Shown: one piece after another, positions 45,137-52,376 of the stretch
Numbering within the stretch: the stretch's first letter is position 1
How the letters are laid out: each line of letters starts with the position of its first letter
Origin: Chloroflexota bacterium
GTDB lineage: Bacteria > Chloroflexota > UBA11872 > VXOZ01
NCBI GenBank assembly: GCA_028874195.1
Contig: JAPPLM010000044.1
Span: 1-64,000 of the forward strand
Length of the DNA: 64,000 nucleotides
Direction: 5' to 3'
Notes under the pieces: generated by a model
Told to the model about the DNA's origin: nothing
What the model saw: only the letters and a program-made list of their open reading frames with translations
Databases searched by the model: none
Program-made: the position numbers and the translations under genes

Positions 45137-45973
45137 TTACTCTGCGAAACTCCAGAGGCGGAGGGCAGTCCCGCCAAGAACCCATTCCAGGTCGGCTTTA
45201 CTAAAGAAGGGCATCTCGTCACGGACGGCCGTGAGGCGCGGGAGATACCCGGCTTTATCGAGCAACATGGGCCAGTCGGTGCCCCACATGAGTCTCTCCG
45301 GGCCCCAGGCATCCTTCGCCAAGCGGAAGAATGGGTGCGTGTCGGTGAAGGGATACGCCGCGTTGCTGTAGTGCAGCATGCCCGAGACTTTAGCGTAGGT
45401 GCGGGGGTAGTCTGCGAGTTCCAGAAAGCGGCTGAAAACGGGATACGGCGGCTGTTCCGCGACATCGATGCGCCCCATGTGATCGAGCACAACGTCCACT
45501 TCAGGAAAGCGCTTTACCATCTCTTCGACCATAGGCGCATGGACAAGGTCCAGGAGTAAGCAGATTGGGATGCCGAGATCGGCAGCCTTGCGCCAGATTA
45601 GTTCGGTCTGTGCAGAGGTGAACCAACTGGCGCTATCGGGGCGCACCGCGTGGAGCCGCACGCCGTGGAAGTTGCGCTCCCGCACCCAGAATTCAAGCTG
45701 ATCCGGCGCTTGCTCATCGAGAGGATCGACCAGACAGACCCCGGCAAGCTGCCGCGGATAGCGGGCGATGCTATCCGCGAGATAGCTATTGTCCCAACCG
45801 TACGTGCTCGGCTGAACGAGCACGACGTGATCCACGCCCGCTTTTCCCGTTTCCTCCAGCAGCATTTCGGCGGTCGCGTCGGTGGTTGGCACCGGCACAT
45901 CGGGTAACGTGGGGGCAAAGGGGTAGTTGTTGTCTTGGGTCCAGATGTGGACGTGAGATTCGACAATTGGCAT
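45137..45973 (-). CDS. Amidohydrolase 2 family metal-dependent hydrolase
   Basis: 278 residues of the TIM-barrel amidohydrolase/lactonase group: HVHIWTQDNNYPFAP at the start, VVLVQPSTYGWDNSYLADSI, NFHGVRLHAVRPDS, VVLDHMGRI, and the late GTDWPMLL with the conserved Asp. Members hydrolyse sugar lactones or decarboxylate aromatic acids. It lies 24 bases downstream of an oxidoreductase on the same strand; dehydrogenase plus lactonase is a logical sugar-oxidation pair, which is an inference. Confidence 0.9.
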   Translation of the reverse strand: MPIVESHVHIWTQDNNYPFAPTLPDVPVPTTDATAEMLLEETGKAGVDHVVLVQPSTYGWDNSYLADSIARYPRQLAGVCLVDPLDEQAPDQLEFWVRERNFHGVRLHAVRPDSASWFTSAQTELIWRKAADLGIPICLLLDLVHAPMVEEMVKRFPEVDVVLDHMGRIDVAEQPPYPVFSRFLELADYPRTYAKVSGMLHYSNAAYPFTDTHPFFRLAKDAWGPERLMWGTDWPMLLDKAGYLPRLTAVRDEMPFFSKADLEWVLGGTALRLWSFAE

Positions 45974-45997
45974 TCGATTGGCTCGCCAGATGTTCGC

Positions 45998-47026
45998 TTA
46001 GCCGATCATGGGCAACGCCACGGGGCGTCCTTCCGCCGTCGAAATATCGGCGGCAAAGCACGCCTCATGCGTGTTTATCGAGTCGAAGATGTCCGCGTAG
46101 GAATCTTTGTCATTGAGGATGCAATCGACAATGTGGTCGATTTCGCCCTGGAACGGGTGATGGGCCACGTCACCGGAATCCGGCGGGACGGTGGGAATAT
46201 CCATGAAGCCGGTCAAACCGGGAAACGCTGACGTATAGATCTGGTTGTTGCGGGCCGTTCCTCCGTCACCTTGCAGCGACATATGGAAGACGTACGGCAT
46301 GTGGGCCTCCATCGTCGCGGTGACACGGCCAACCACACCGTCTTCCATCTGCAGCACCGCCGCGGTCGTGAGCGGGAAGTCAAAGCCCTTCTCTTCCAGG
46401 CGCACAGGCGTCGAATAAGCGGAGACAGACTCGACGTTCTTGCCGGTCAGCCAGCGGATGCAGTCCATGGCATGGCTGCCGCCGGAAAGCATCGCGCTGC
46501 CGACGTTCTTCTGATAGCGACCCCAGTGACCGGGCGGACGCAGGTAGCCCACTTCATGCATGTAATCGGCTTCAGCGTAGACAATGCGTCCAAAGTCGCC
46601 CGCCTCGCGCCGATGGTGGAGCGTTTGCACTAAGGGATTCCAGCGCAGCACAAAGCTCACCACGCTCTTTACGCCGGCTTTCCTTACCGCCGTAACCAGG
46701 CGCTCCAGTTGCTCTACTGAGATCGCTATGGGCTTCTCAATCACGAGATGCTTGTTGGCCTCGGCTGCCAAGGCTCCCTGCTCGGCGTGTGCGAAATTCG
46801 GCGTGCAAATCGAGACAATGTCTACGTCGGGATGGGCGAGCATCGCTTCATAGTCGGTATAAGGCTTCGCGTCCAGCCCAAACTCGTCGATGCTCGCTTG
46901 CGCGCGCGCCATGTCCCGGCTGCAGACCGCGACCATGCGCGTATGCGGATTGTTGTTGAATGCGCGAATGTGCTCGCTGGCTACCCACCCGGGGCCAACC
47001 AAGCCAACTCCCATTACGTCTGCCAT
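45998..47026 (-). CDS. Gfo/Idh/MocA family oxidoreductase
   Basis: 342 residues. Nucleotide loop GPGWVA (11-16), EKP at 97-99 (HLVIEKPIAISVEQ), and GGSHAMDCIRWLTG for the catalytic helix. It probably oxidises a sugar or polyol using NAD(P), with the adjacent amidohydrolase acting on the product. The upstream gap carries a MITE-like element, so its promoter lies within about 100 bases of the ATG. Confidence 0.92.
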   Translation of the reverse strand: MADVMGVGLVGPGWVASEHIRAFNNNPHTRMVAVCSRDMARAQASIDEFGLDAKPYTDYEAMLAHPDVDIVSICTPNFAHAEQGALAAEANKHLVIEKPIAISVEQLERLVTAVRKAGVKSVVSFVLRWNPLVQTLHHRREAGDFGRIVYAEADYMHEVGYLRPPGHWGRYQKNVGSAMLSGGSHAMDCIRWLTGKNVESVSAYSTPVRLEEKGFDFPLTTAAVLQMEDGVVGRVTATMEAHMPYVFHMSLQGDGGTARNNQIYTSAFPGLTGFMDIPTVPPDSGDVAHHPFQGEIDHIVDCILNDKDSYADIFDSINTHEACFAADISTAEGRPVALPMIG

Positions 47027-47457
47027 GCCGTGTCCTCCTCTTGTAGATAGTCGCTCTCACCGGCGCTGCGCTTGTCACGAAGGGCCGTGGGCTTTTTTCT
47101 CTTCATTGCCGTTTCATTTGAGCGTGGACTAGAAAGCATCTCATAAATCAGATTGACTTGCCAAATCATGCTTCGACAAGGGCTGCGCGAAGCCCACTCA
47201 GCACGAACGGATTTTGCTTTTCCGTTCGCCCCTGTATCAAGTACGGGGCAGGCTCTGAGCCTGTCGAAGGGCAGGTCGTACAGAGCAACGCATTTATGAG
47301 ATAAGCTCTAATTGTGCTTTCTCTTGGAGCGGCGCATAGAGGCGCAGCCTGACGCAACTCCAGCGAAGGCGAGTACGGCCGCCAAAGGGCTTCATGCCGT
47401 TGTTTCGCTTGGCGCTAGGGTACGCTACCAAACAACCGAATGCAAACGGTATACGGC
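47027..47457. other. Intergenic region containing MITE copy B
   Basis: 431 bases between the oxidoreductase (starting at 47026 on the minus strand) and the polyprenyl synthase (ending at 47458). Apart from the element at 47132-47308, I see no gene, RNA or clear terminator. Confidence 0.65.
47132..47308. mobile_element. MITE-like element, copy B (TA-flanked)
   Basis: 177 bases with ends GAAAGCATCTCATAAAT (47132-47148) and ATTTATGAGATAAGCTC (47292-47308), both flanked by TA. The core is in the opposite orientation to copy A: GCTTCGACAAGGGCTGCGC first, GCCTGTCGAAGGGC last. A small internal insertion (about 20 bases around 47235-47250) distinguishes it. It has no coding capacity. Confidence 0.78.
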
Positions 47458-48555
47458 TTAGGAGTCTCGCGCCAAGACGAAATCCGCCACGGTGTGCAGG
47501 AGTTGCCGGTAGGGTTGTCGGTGAACGTGTGCCAGGTTGCTGTGCGCTCGGTCAATGTACATCTGTGCGAGCGAACGAGCATACGCTACTCCGCCTAAGT
47601 CTTGCAACAGGCGCGTCGCGCTTTCGACTTGTGCGTCATGGGCGCTCCGGTTGCCGAGGGCAGCGAAGATCTCCCGGCGTTGGGCAGGAGAAGCGTTGCG
47701 CAATGCCTCCATTACAATCAGCGTGCGTTTGCCCTCCCGAATGTCCGCGCCAACCGGCTTGCCCGTGGCCGCCGAGTCACCAACAATGCCAAGCGCGTCA
47801 TCTTGCAGTTGGAAGGCTATCCCGCAATTGCGGGCAAAGGCTGCCAGCGCCGAGACCGCGGGATCGCCCGGACGCCAGGCGTCTAGGCCGATACAAGCGC
47901 CAGCGGTTGCGGCAAAGGCGTAGAGCACGCCGGTCTTCTTTTGCATCATGTCGAGGATATCCGCTTCAGAGACGGCATTGAGTTCCTGCAGGCTGAATTG
48001 CACGTCCAACGCCTCGCCATCGACAAGCTGCGCTTCCACCGGGCCGAATAGTTCCGCAATGAGATGAAGCACGAGAGTGGCAGCGACGCCGTATTCGGTT
48101 GCGCACTCTGTGAGCAGGGCAGCCGACCACCCCTGCTGGATGTCGCCGGCCAGCAAGGCTTGCGTGAGGCCGTAGTGAGCGGCGTCAGCAGAAGTCAGCC
48201 GCAATTCCTGTTGGGCGCGTGCGGCAAAGGCGGCGTGGACCGTCGGCCTGCCGCGGCGCCTGTTGTCCTGGTCGATGATGTCGTCATGCACCAAGGTCCA
48301 CACGTGGAAAAGCTCTACCGCGGCGGCGGCGGGGACCGCGGCCTCTTCCGCGCCACCGGTGGCGCCGCAGCAGAAGAGGAGGATGCCCGATCGCAGTCCT
48401 TTGCCCGGTTGCCGAACGTAATGGCCTACCGCCTCTCCGAGATGGAGGGACCGCAGCGCGTTACGGTTGAGCGCCGCTTGCAGGTAGTCGTAGACGCGCT
48501 CGCGGCGAGAGGAAAGCTCCGCGAGAAACTGGGCGCGGTCGGTCTCCGGGCTCAC
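47458..48555 (-). CDS. Polyprenyl (isoprenyl) diphosphate synthase
   Basis: 365 residues. First aspartate-rich motif DDIIDQDNRRRGRP, preceded by VELFHVWTLVH; second motif FQLQDDALGIVGDS; an early basic region GKGLRSGI. It condenses IPP with an allylic diphosphate to make a chain whose length cannot be predicted with confidence. The GTG start overlaps the galU stop (GTGA), so the two are cotranscribed, linking lipid-carrier and sugar-nucleotide synthesis. Confidence 0.92.
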   Translation of the reverse strand: MSPETDRAQFLAELSSRRERVYDYLQAALNRNALRSLHLGEAVGHYVRQPGKGLRSGILLFCCGATGGAEEAAVPAAAAVELFHVWTLVHDDIIDQDNRRRGRPTVHAAFAARAQQELRLTSADAAHYGLTQALLAGDIQQGWSAALLTECATEYGVAATLVLHLIAELFGPVEAQLVDGEALDVQFSLQELNAVSEADILDMMQKKTGVLYAFAATAGACIGLDAWRPGDPAVSALAAFARNCGIAFQLQDDALGIVGDSAATGKPVGADIREGKRTLIVMEALRNASPAQRREIFAALGNRSAHDAQVESATRLLQDLGGVAYARSLAQMYIDRAHSNLAHVHRQPYRQLLHTVADFVLARDS

Positions 48556-49436
48556 GTTGCGGCGTCCAATTCGTCGAGATCAAGGCTACGCAGGTATTCG
48601 AGTAGACCTGGCCTCAGGTCGGGCCGCTTCAACGCAAGGTCGATAGAAGCGGACAAATAGCCTACTTTGTCACCCATGTCGTAGCGCTTGCCCGTGAATT
48701 CGCAGGAGTGGACGGGGTTCTCTTGCGCAAGCAGGTTGATGGCGTCAGTTATCTGAATTTCACCACCGGTTCCTGCAGGGATCCGGTCGATGTATTCAAA
48801 GATTGTCGGGGTAAAGACGTAACGGCCCACGATGGCCAGATTAGACGGCGCTTCGTCTGCCGGCGGTTTCTCAATGAGGCTGCGCAGCCGCTGTACGCCT
48901 GCCGCCGCGTGCGTGCCTTCCACGATGCCGTACCGATCGACATGGGCCTGCGGTACAGGCATAACGGCAACGACCTCTCCTCCGTACGCGTCATGCACGT
49001 CAATGAGTTGCTTGATGGCGGGTGGGTCGCTGTCGATAACGTCATCGGGGAGAAAGACGGCAAACGGTTCATCGCCGACGACGCTGCGGGCCGTGCGCAC
49101 GGCGTCACCGGTGCCAAGGGGCGCGTGCTGGCGCACGCTAATGACCGTTGCCATTTCCTTGAGTCCTTGCAGTTCTGCCAGTTCCTTGTGCTTGCCTCGC
49201 GCGGCGAGGCTCTCTTCGAGACGGTAGGCAGTATCGAAAAAGTCCTCAACTGCTTGGTTGCCGGCAGCCGTGACGAGGATAACTTGCTCGATGCCGGCCG
49301 CCACGGCTTCTTCTACTACGTACTGGATCGCCGGTTTGTCGGCAAGCGGCAGCATTACCTTGGGAATCGATTTAGCTGCAGGAAGGGTGCGGGTACCCAA
49401 TCCGGCAACCAGGAATACTCCCTTACGTACGCTCAT
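48552..49436 (-). CDS. galU: UTP--glucose-1-phosphate uridylyltransferase
   Basis: 294 residues. VFLVAGLGTRTLPAAKSIPKVMLPLADKPAIQYVVEEA gives the nucleotide-binding start (G-x-G-T-R and the PK loop). QHAPLGTGDAVRTAR, FAVFLPDDVID, SLIEKPPADEAPSNLAIVGRYVF and GGEIQITDAI follow in family order. It makes UDP-glucose for envelope glycans and trehalose/glycogen-related pathways. First gene of the two-gene minus-strand unit. Confidence 0.95.
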   Translation of the reverse strand: MSVRKGVFLVAGLGTRTLPAAKSIPKVMLPLADKPAIQYVVEEAVAAGIEQVILVTAAGNQAVEDFFDTAYRLEESLAARGKHKELAELQGLKEMATVISVRQHAPLGTGDAVRTARSVVGDEPFAVFLPDDVIDSDPPAIKQLIDVHDAYGGEVVAVMPVPQAHVDRYGIVEGTHAAAGVQRLRSLIEKPPADEAPSNLAIVGRYVFTPTIFEYIDRIPAGTGGEIQITDAINLLAQENPVHSCEFTGKRYDMGDKVGYLSASIDLALKRPDLRPGLLEYLRSLDLDELDAAT

Positions 49437-49829
49437 GGGATTGACCCTGCACAGAAAGCAGTGCTTCTAGACGAAGATTGCAGCAACGAGAGATATGTGA
49501 CCGTCTGTGAAGCGAACCGCCCCGTGCATCCCCCAACCTGCAAATGTACTCTGGATGGTTGACAGAGCGCGAGCGCACCGCAAACAAGCAATGCGCGCAC
49601 GAGCAGCGCTTATAGTAGACGGTCTATTTTCACAGCGATTATACTTTTCACATGTGTCACGTGACAAGAGACGCTTCTGGATGTTAACAGGGTAACCATG
49701 CTTTGGTCTCCGTTCTTGCATTTGCCAATGGGAGACCCGAAGCATCGCAAAAATCGGGAAGCAGTCTTGGGTGTGCGTGGGAATTGCACTCATCTCGATG
49801 TGATCAATTGACTCTGCTGGGCGAACTTC
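49437..49829. other. Divergent intergenic region between galU and thpR
   Basis: 393 bases upstream of both genes, hence regulatory. It contains overlapping palindromes at 49649-49666 and AT-rich tracts around 49620-49650. No convincing gene or RNA. Confidence 0.6.
49649..49666. promoter_or_regulatory. Overlapping palindromes, possible operator
   Basis: CACATGTG (49649-49656) overlaps the perfect 12-bp palindrome TGTCACGTGACA (49655-49666). The site lies in the divergent galU/thpR gap. The TGTCAC/GTGACA arms resemble half-sites of dimeric regulators, but no specific factor can be named. Confidence 0.45.
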
Positions 49830-50417
49830 GTGGATACTGAACGACTATTCCTTGCAATTGCCTTGCCGGAGAGCGCCCGGAGTTGCATGGCGGAGCGAGT
49901 GTGTGCCGTAGCGGAACGCGCCGCAAAGGTGCGCTGGGTGCCCGTGGAAAACATCCACATAACGCTTAAGTTCTTCGGAGATACGCCAGCAGAGCGAAAA
50001 GCGGTTATCGAAGACGCTATGGAACGCGTGGTAGCGAAAGTGCAGCCCTTTGACCTCGAGATTGCGGGCGTGAAGATCGTGCGCAGGGGCAGGAGGCCCC
50101 AGATGGTCTGGGCAACCGTGGCAGATAGCGGTGGCGAGTTGCGGCAGTTACATGGCAGGACTGAGCGGTTGCTTGAACAGGGCGGTTTTGCGCGTGAGCG
50201 ACGGCCGCTCTCGCCCCATATTACCCTCGCCCGCGTGCGGGACGGTATCGCTCCGTGGGAACAGCAGAAGCTCGAAGAATGGGCGGAGACACAGCGTGAT
50301 CTTGCGCCAGTCCCATTCCGCGTTGAGGATGTCGTTCTCATGCAGAGTGAGTTGAAACCGCAGGGAGCGGAGTATACCGTTCGCAGGCGCTTCAAATTGC
50401 AAGAAGTCATCTCATAA
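49830..50417 (+). CDS. thpR: RNA 2',3'-cyclic phosphodiesterase (2'-5' RNA ligase family)
   Basis: 195 residues from GTG 49830. The two HxT motifs of the 2H phosphoesterase fold are ENIHITLKFFGD and SPHITLARV. It opens 2',3'-cyclic phosphates on RNA ends or related nucleotides. Its last four sense codons and stop (GAA GTC ATC TCA TAA) coincide with the left end of a MITE-like element (50403 onward), so the C-terminus may have been altered by insertion. Confidence 0.92.
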   Translation: MDTERLFLAIALPESARSCMAERVCAVAERAAKVRWVPVENIHITLKFFGDTPAERKAVIEDAMERVVAKVQPFDLEIAGVKIVRRGRRPQMVWATVADSGGELRQLHGRTERLLEQGGFARERRPLSPHITLARVRDGIAPWEQQKLEEWAETQRDLAPVPFRVEDVVLMQSELKPQGAEYTVRRRFKLQEVIS

Positions 50418-50555
50418 TGCGGATCGATGTGCCAACTCGTGCTTCGACAAGGGCTTCGCGCAGCCCTCAGCACGAACGAATTGTTCGCTTTTCCGTTCGC
50501 CCTGAGCCTGTCGAAGGGCGGATTTGCACAGAGGATGTATTCATGAGATGAGTTC
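50403..50555. mobile_element. MITE-like element, copy C
   Basis: 153 bases. Left end GAAGTCATCTCATAA (50403-50417), right end ATTCATGAGATGAGTTC (50539-50555), followed by TA; the left outer dinucleotide is AA rather than TA. Core arms GCTTCGACAAGGGCTTCGC and GCCTGTCGAAGGGC match copy B. The left end overlaps the thpR stop. Confidence 0.75.
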
Positions 50556-50675
50556 TAGAAAAGTAAGTGGGATACTGACGCGCTGCTGCAATCGCACCCG
50601 ACAGGCGCGCTGGCTGGGTTCGAGGATGGCGACAGCGCTAAAGTTTATTTCAGCCAAAGTGTACGGATAAGAGCA

Positions 50676-51197
50676 ATGGCGGTTGTATATCTCGGTCTCG
50701 GAAGCAATTGCGGAGACCGCTTGGCCAATCTGCGAGCCGGGGCACAGCGATTGCACGCAGAAATCACCATTACCCAGGTTTCTTCCGTCTACGAGACTGA
50801 ACCCGTGGGTCACGCGGAGCAGCCGTGGTTTCTCAATGCCGTGCTCGAAGGGTACACGGAGTTGGGTCCGGACGCCCTGCTGCAGTTTGCCCTAGGCATT
50901 GAGAAAGCACTGGGCCGGGAGCGGTCGTTTCCCAACGCGCCGCGCACGCTAGACATCGACATTCTGCTCTACGGAGAATTGAAGATCGCGTCACCAACCC
51001 TCACCATTCCCCATCCACGCCTTACCGAACGCGGCTTCACGCTCTGTCCTTTGACTGAGATCGCACCCCACCTGGAACACCCGGTCACGGGCGACTCCAT
51101 GGAGAGCATCCTCGCAACGGCGGTCGGACTAGAGGAGACCCGCCACTTCGCGGACCAGAATTGGTATGCCGAAGCGGCGCCGGAAATGCTCTCTTGA
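50676..51197 (+). CDS. folK: 2-amino-4-hydroxy-6-hydroxymethyldihydropteridine diphosphokinase
   Basis: 173 residues. VYLGLGSNCGDRLANLRAG, SVYETEPVGHAEQPWFLNAV, LGRERSFPNAPRTLDIDILLYG and IPHPRLTERGFTLCPL are diagnostic of HPPK. It transfers pyrophosphate from ATP to hydroxymethyldihydropterin in folate synthesis. FolP and folB are not adjacent. It lies just downstream of a MITE copy, which may influence its transcription. Confidence 0.95.
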   Translation: MAVVYLGLGSNCGDRLANLRAGAQRLHAEITITQVSSVYETEPVGHAEQPWFLNAVLEGYTELGPDALLQFALGIEKALGRERSFPNAPRTLDIDILLYGELKIASPTLTIPHPRLTERGFTLCPLTEIAPHLEHPVTGDSMESILATAVGLEETRHFADQNWYAEAAPEMLS

Positions 51198-51288
51198 AGT
51201 CAACGAGAGATGCGTAGGGGCAAAATAGCGCGCCTTATGCATGTGCCCGCGTGTTGATTGGCACAGGCGATCCGCTGCATCAAGCGTC

Positions 51289-51666
51289 TTACCTCTCCAG
51301 CAACTCGATCTCGTACCCGTCGGGGTCGTCGATGAAGGCCATCTTTCTGCCGTCGGCGAAAATCTCACGCCAGCCGTCCGGCCAAATCTCTATACCCTTG
51401 GCCTCCAATTCGCCGCAAAACGTGATAAGGTCAGGCACGCCAATGGCAAAGTGCATGAGGTCCTCGGGCACGTTGAGGTCGTAATCGTCGGAGTAGGTGA
51501 GTTCCAAGGTGTGCAAATTGCCGGGTAGCTCCAGATGAGCAATCTGGTTCCCGTCGGGCGAGCGTTCGCTCCGGCTTAACACCTTGAAGCCAAGATGCTC
51601 GCAATAGAAGCTGATCGAATTATCCAAGTCGCTCACACGTACACGCGTATGCAAGAAAACCGCCAT
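51289..51666 (-). CDS. VOC superfamily protein (glyoxalase I-like)
   Basis: 125 residues with the two beta-alpha-beta-beta-beta modules of the vicinal oxygen chelate fold: HTRVRVSDLDNSISFYCEHLGFKVL, then DLMHFAIGVPDLITFCGELEAKG and IDDPDGYEIELLER. The placement of His5-like, Glu and late His/Glu ligands fits lactoylglutathione lyase-type enzymes, but substrate is not assigned. GGGAG precedes the ATG. It is convergent with folK. Confidence 0.85.
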   Translation of the reverse strand: MAVFLHTRVRVSDLDNSISFYCEHLGFKVLSRSERSPDGNQIAHLELPGNLHTLELTYSDDYDLNVPEDLMHFAIGVPDLITFCGELEAKGIEIWPDGWREIFADGRKMAFIDDPDGYEIELLER

Positions 51667-51926
51667 GATCTACTCCCTTCCGATGCCATTGTGATGCGCA
51701 TGGGTTGTGCTAGCGGACACACGAGCAGTTGTTTCCGCTACATTCTCTCTTTCATGATCACATACTGTCTGACTGTGATTCTTGAGAACTCTTCAAGAGT
51801 ACGAAAGTCCACTAGCAACTGTTCACTCTACCAACGAGCCTTCCCTTTGCGTTTCTTGTTGGTTGGCAAAAGACTTTGCATAAATTGAGGGCTATCGGAT
51901 AGCTTGCTAAACCGTAATGTCTGTTG

Positions 51927-52376
51927 TCACAGGATTGACGCTTCCCGGTTCTGGCTAGATTTCTTTGGTCTCGTCATTACACAGTGGACTTCCCCATAAA
52001 GGTCGCCAGTGAGCACTTCCAAAGATTCGTGCTCCAAATCCTCAAAAGTGCCACATTTGCTTGTCCACCACCCACTTGGAAGCTGTCTAGCTGCGTGTGT
52101 CCACTCCCCGTTCTTGGCAAAAAGAGCTACTCTGTCAACTGCAGGCTCTGTTTCTAAGCCCACCACACCCTGATGATAACCCAAGGACTCAAACACCTTG
52201 ATGAGAGAGTCTATCTTGGGGCTACGCCCGACCGGCCAATAGTAGCCAACAGCGTGCGACCACCAACGCGTCGTATCCTCAGCCGCCCACGCTATGCAGT
52301 TATAGGCAACATCCTGTGGACTAGTGATGTTGTGGTTGTTCCCTGTCAATTTGGGCAAGTATTCAGACAAGCTCAA
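51927..52376 (-). CDS. DUF7689-like protein coupled to the R-M gene
   Basis: 149 residues from TTG 52376, which overlaps the upstream stop as TTGA and sits 10 bases after GGAGG; upstream in-frame sequence duplicates the R-M coding region and is rejected. Conserved-looking elements: YNCIAWAAEDTTRWWS (Cys27), YYWPVG, FESLGYHQG, EWTHAARQLPSGWWTSK (His94) and DLEH (113-116). The Cys...His arrangement recalls papain-like/NlpC-P60-type folds, but catalysis is not shown. I recall this pattern from DUF7689 proteins, often paired with a small WFWALxAITG protein. It is AT-richer than the flanking genes. Confidence 0.75.
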   Translation of the reverse strand: MSLSEYLPKLTGNNHNITSPQDVAYNCIAWAAEDTTRWWSHAVGYYWPVGRSPKIDSLIKVFESLGYHQGVVGLETEPAVDRVALFAKNGEWTHAARQLPSGWWTSKCGTFEDLEHESLEVLTGDLYGEVHCVMTRPKKSSQNREASIL

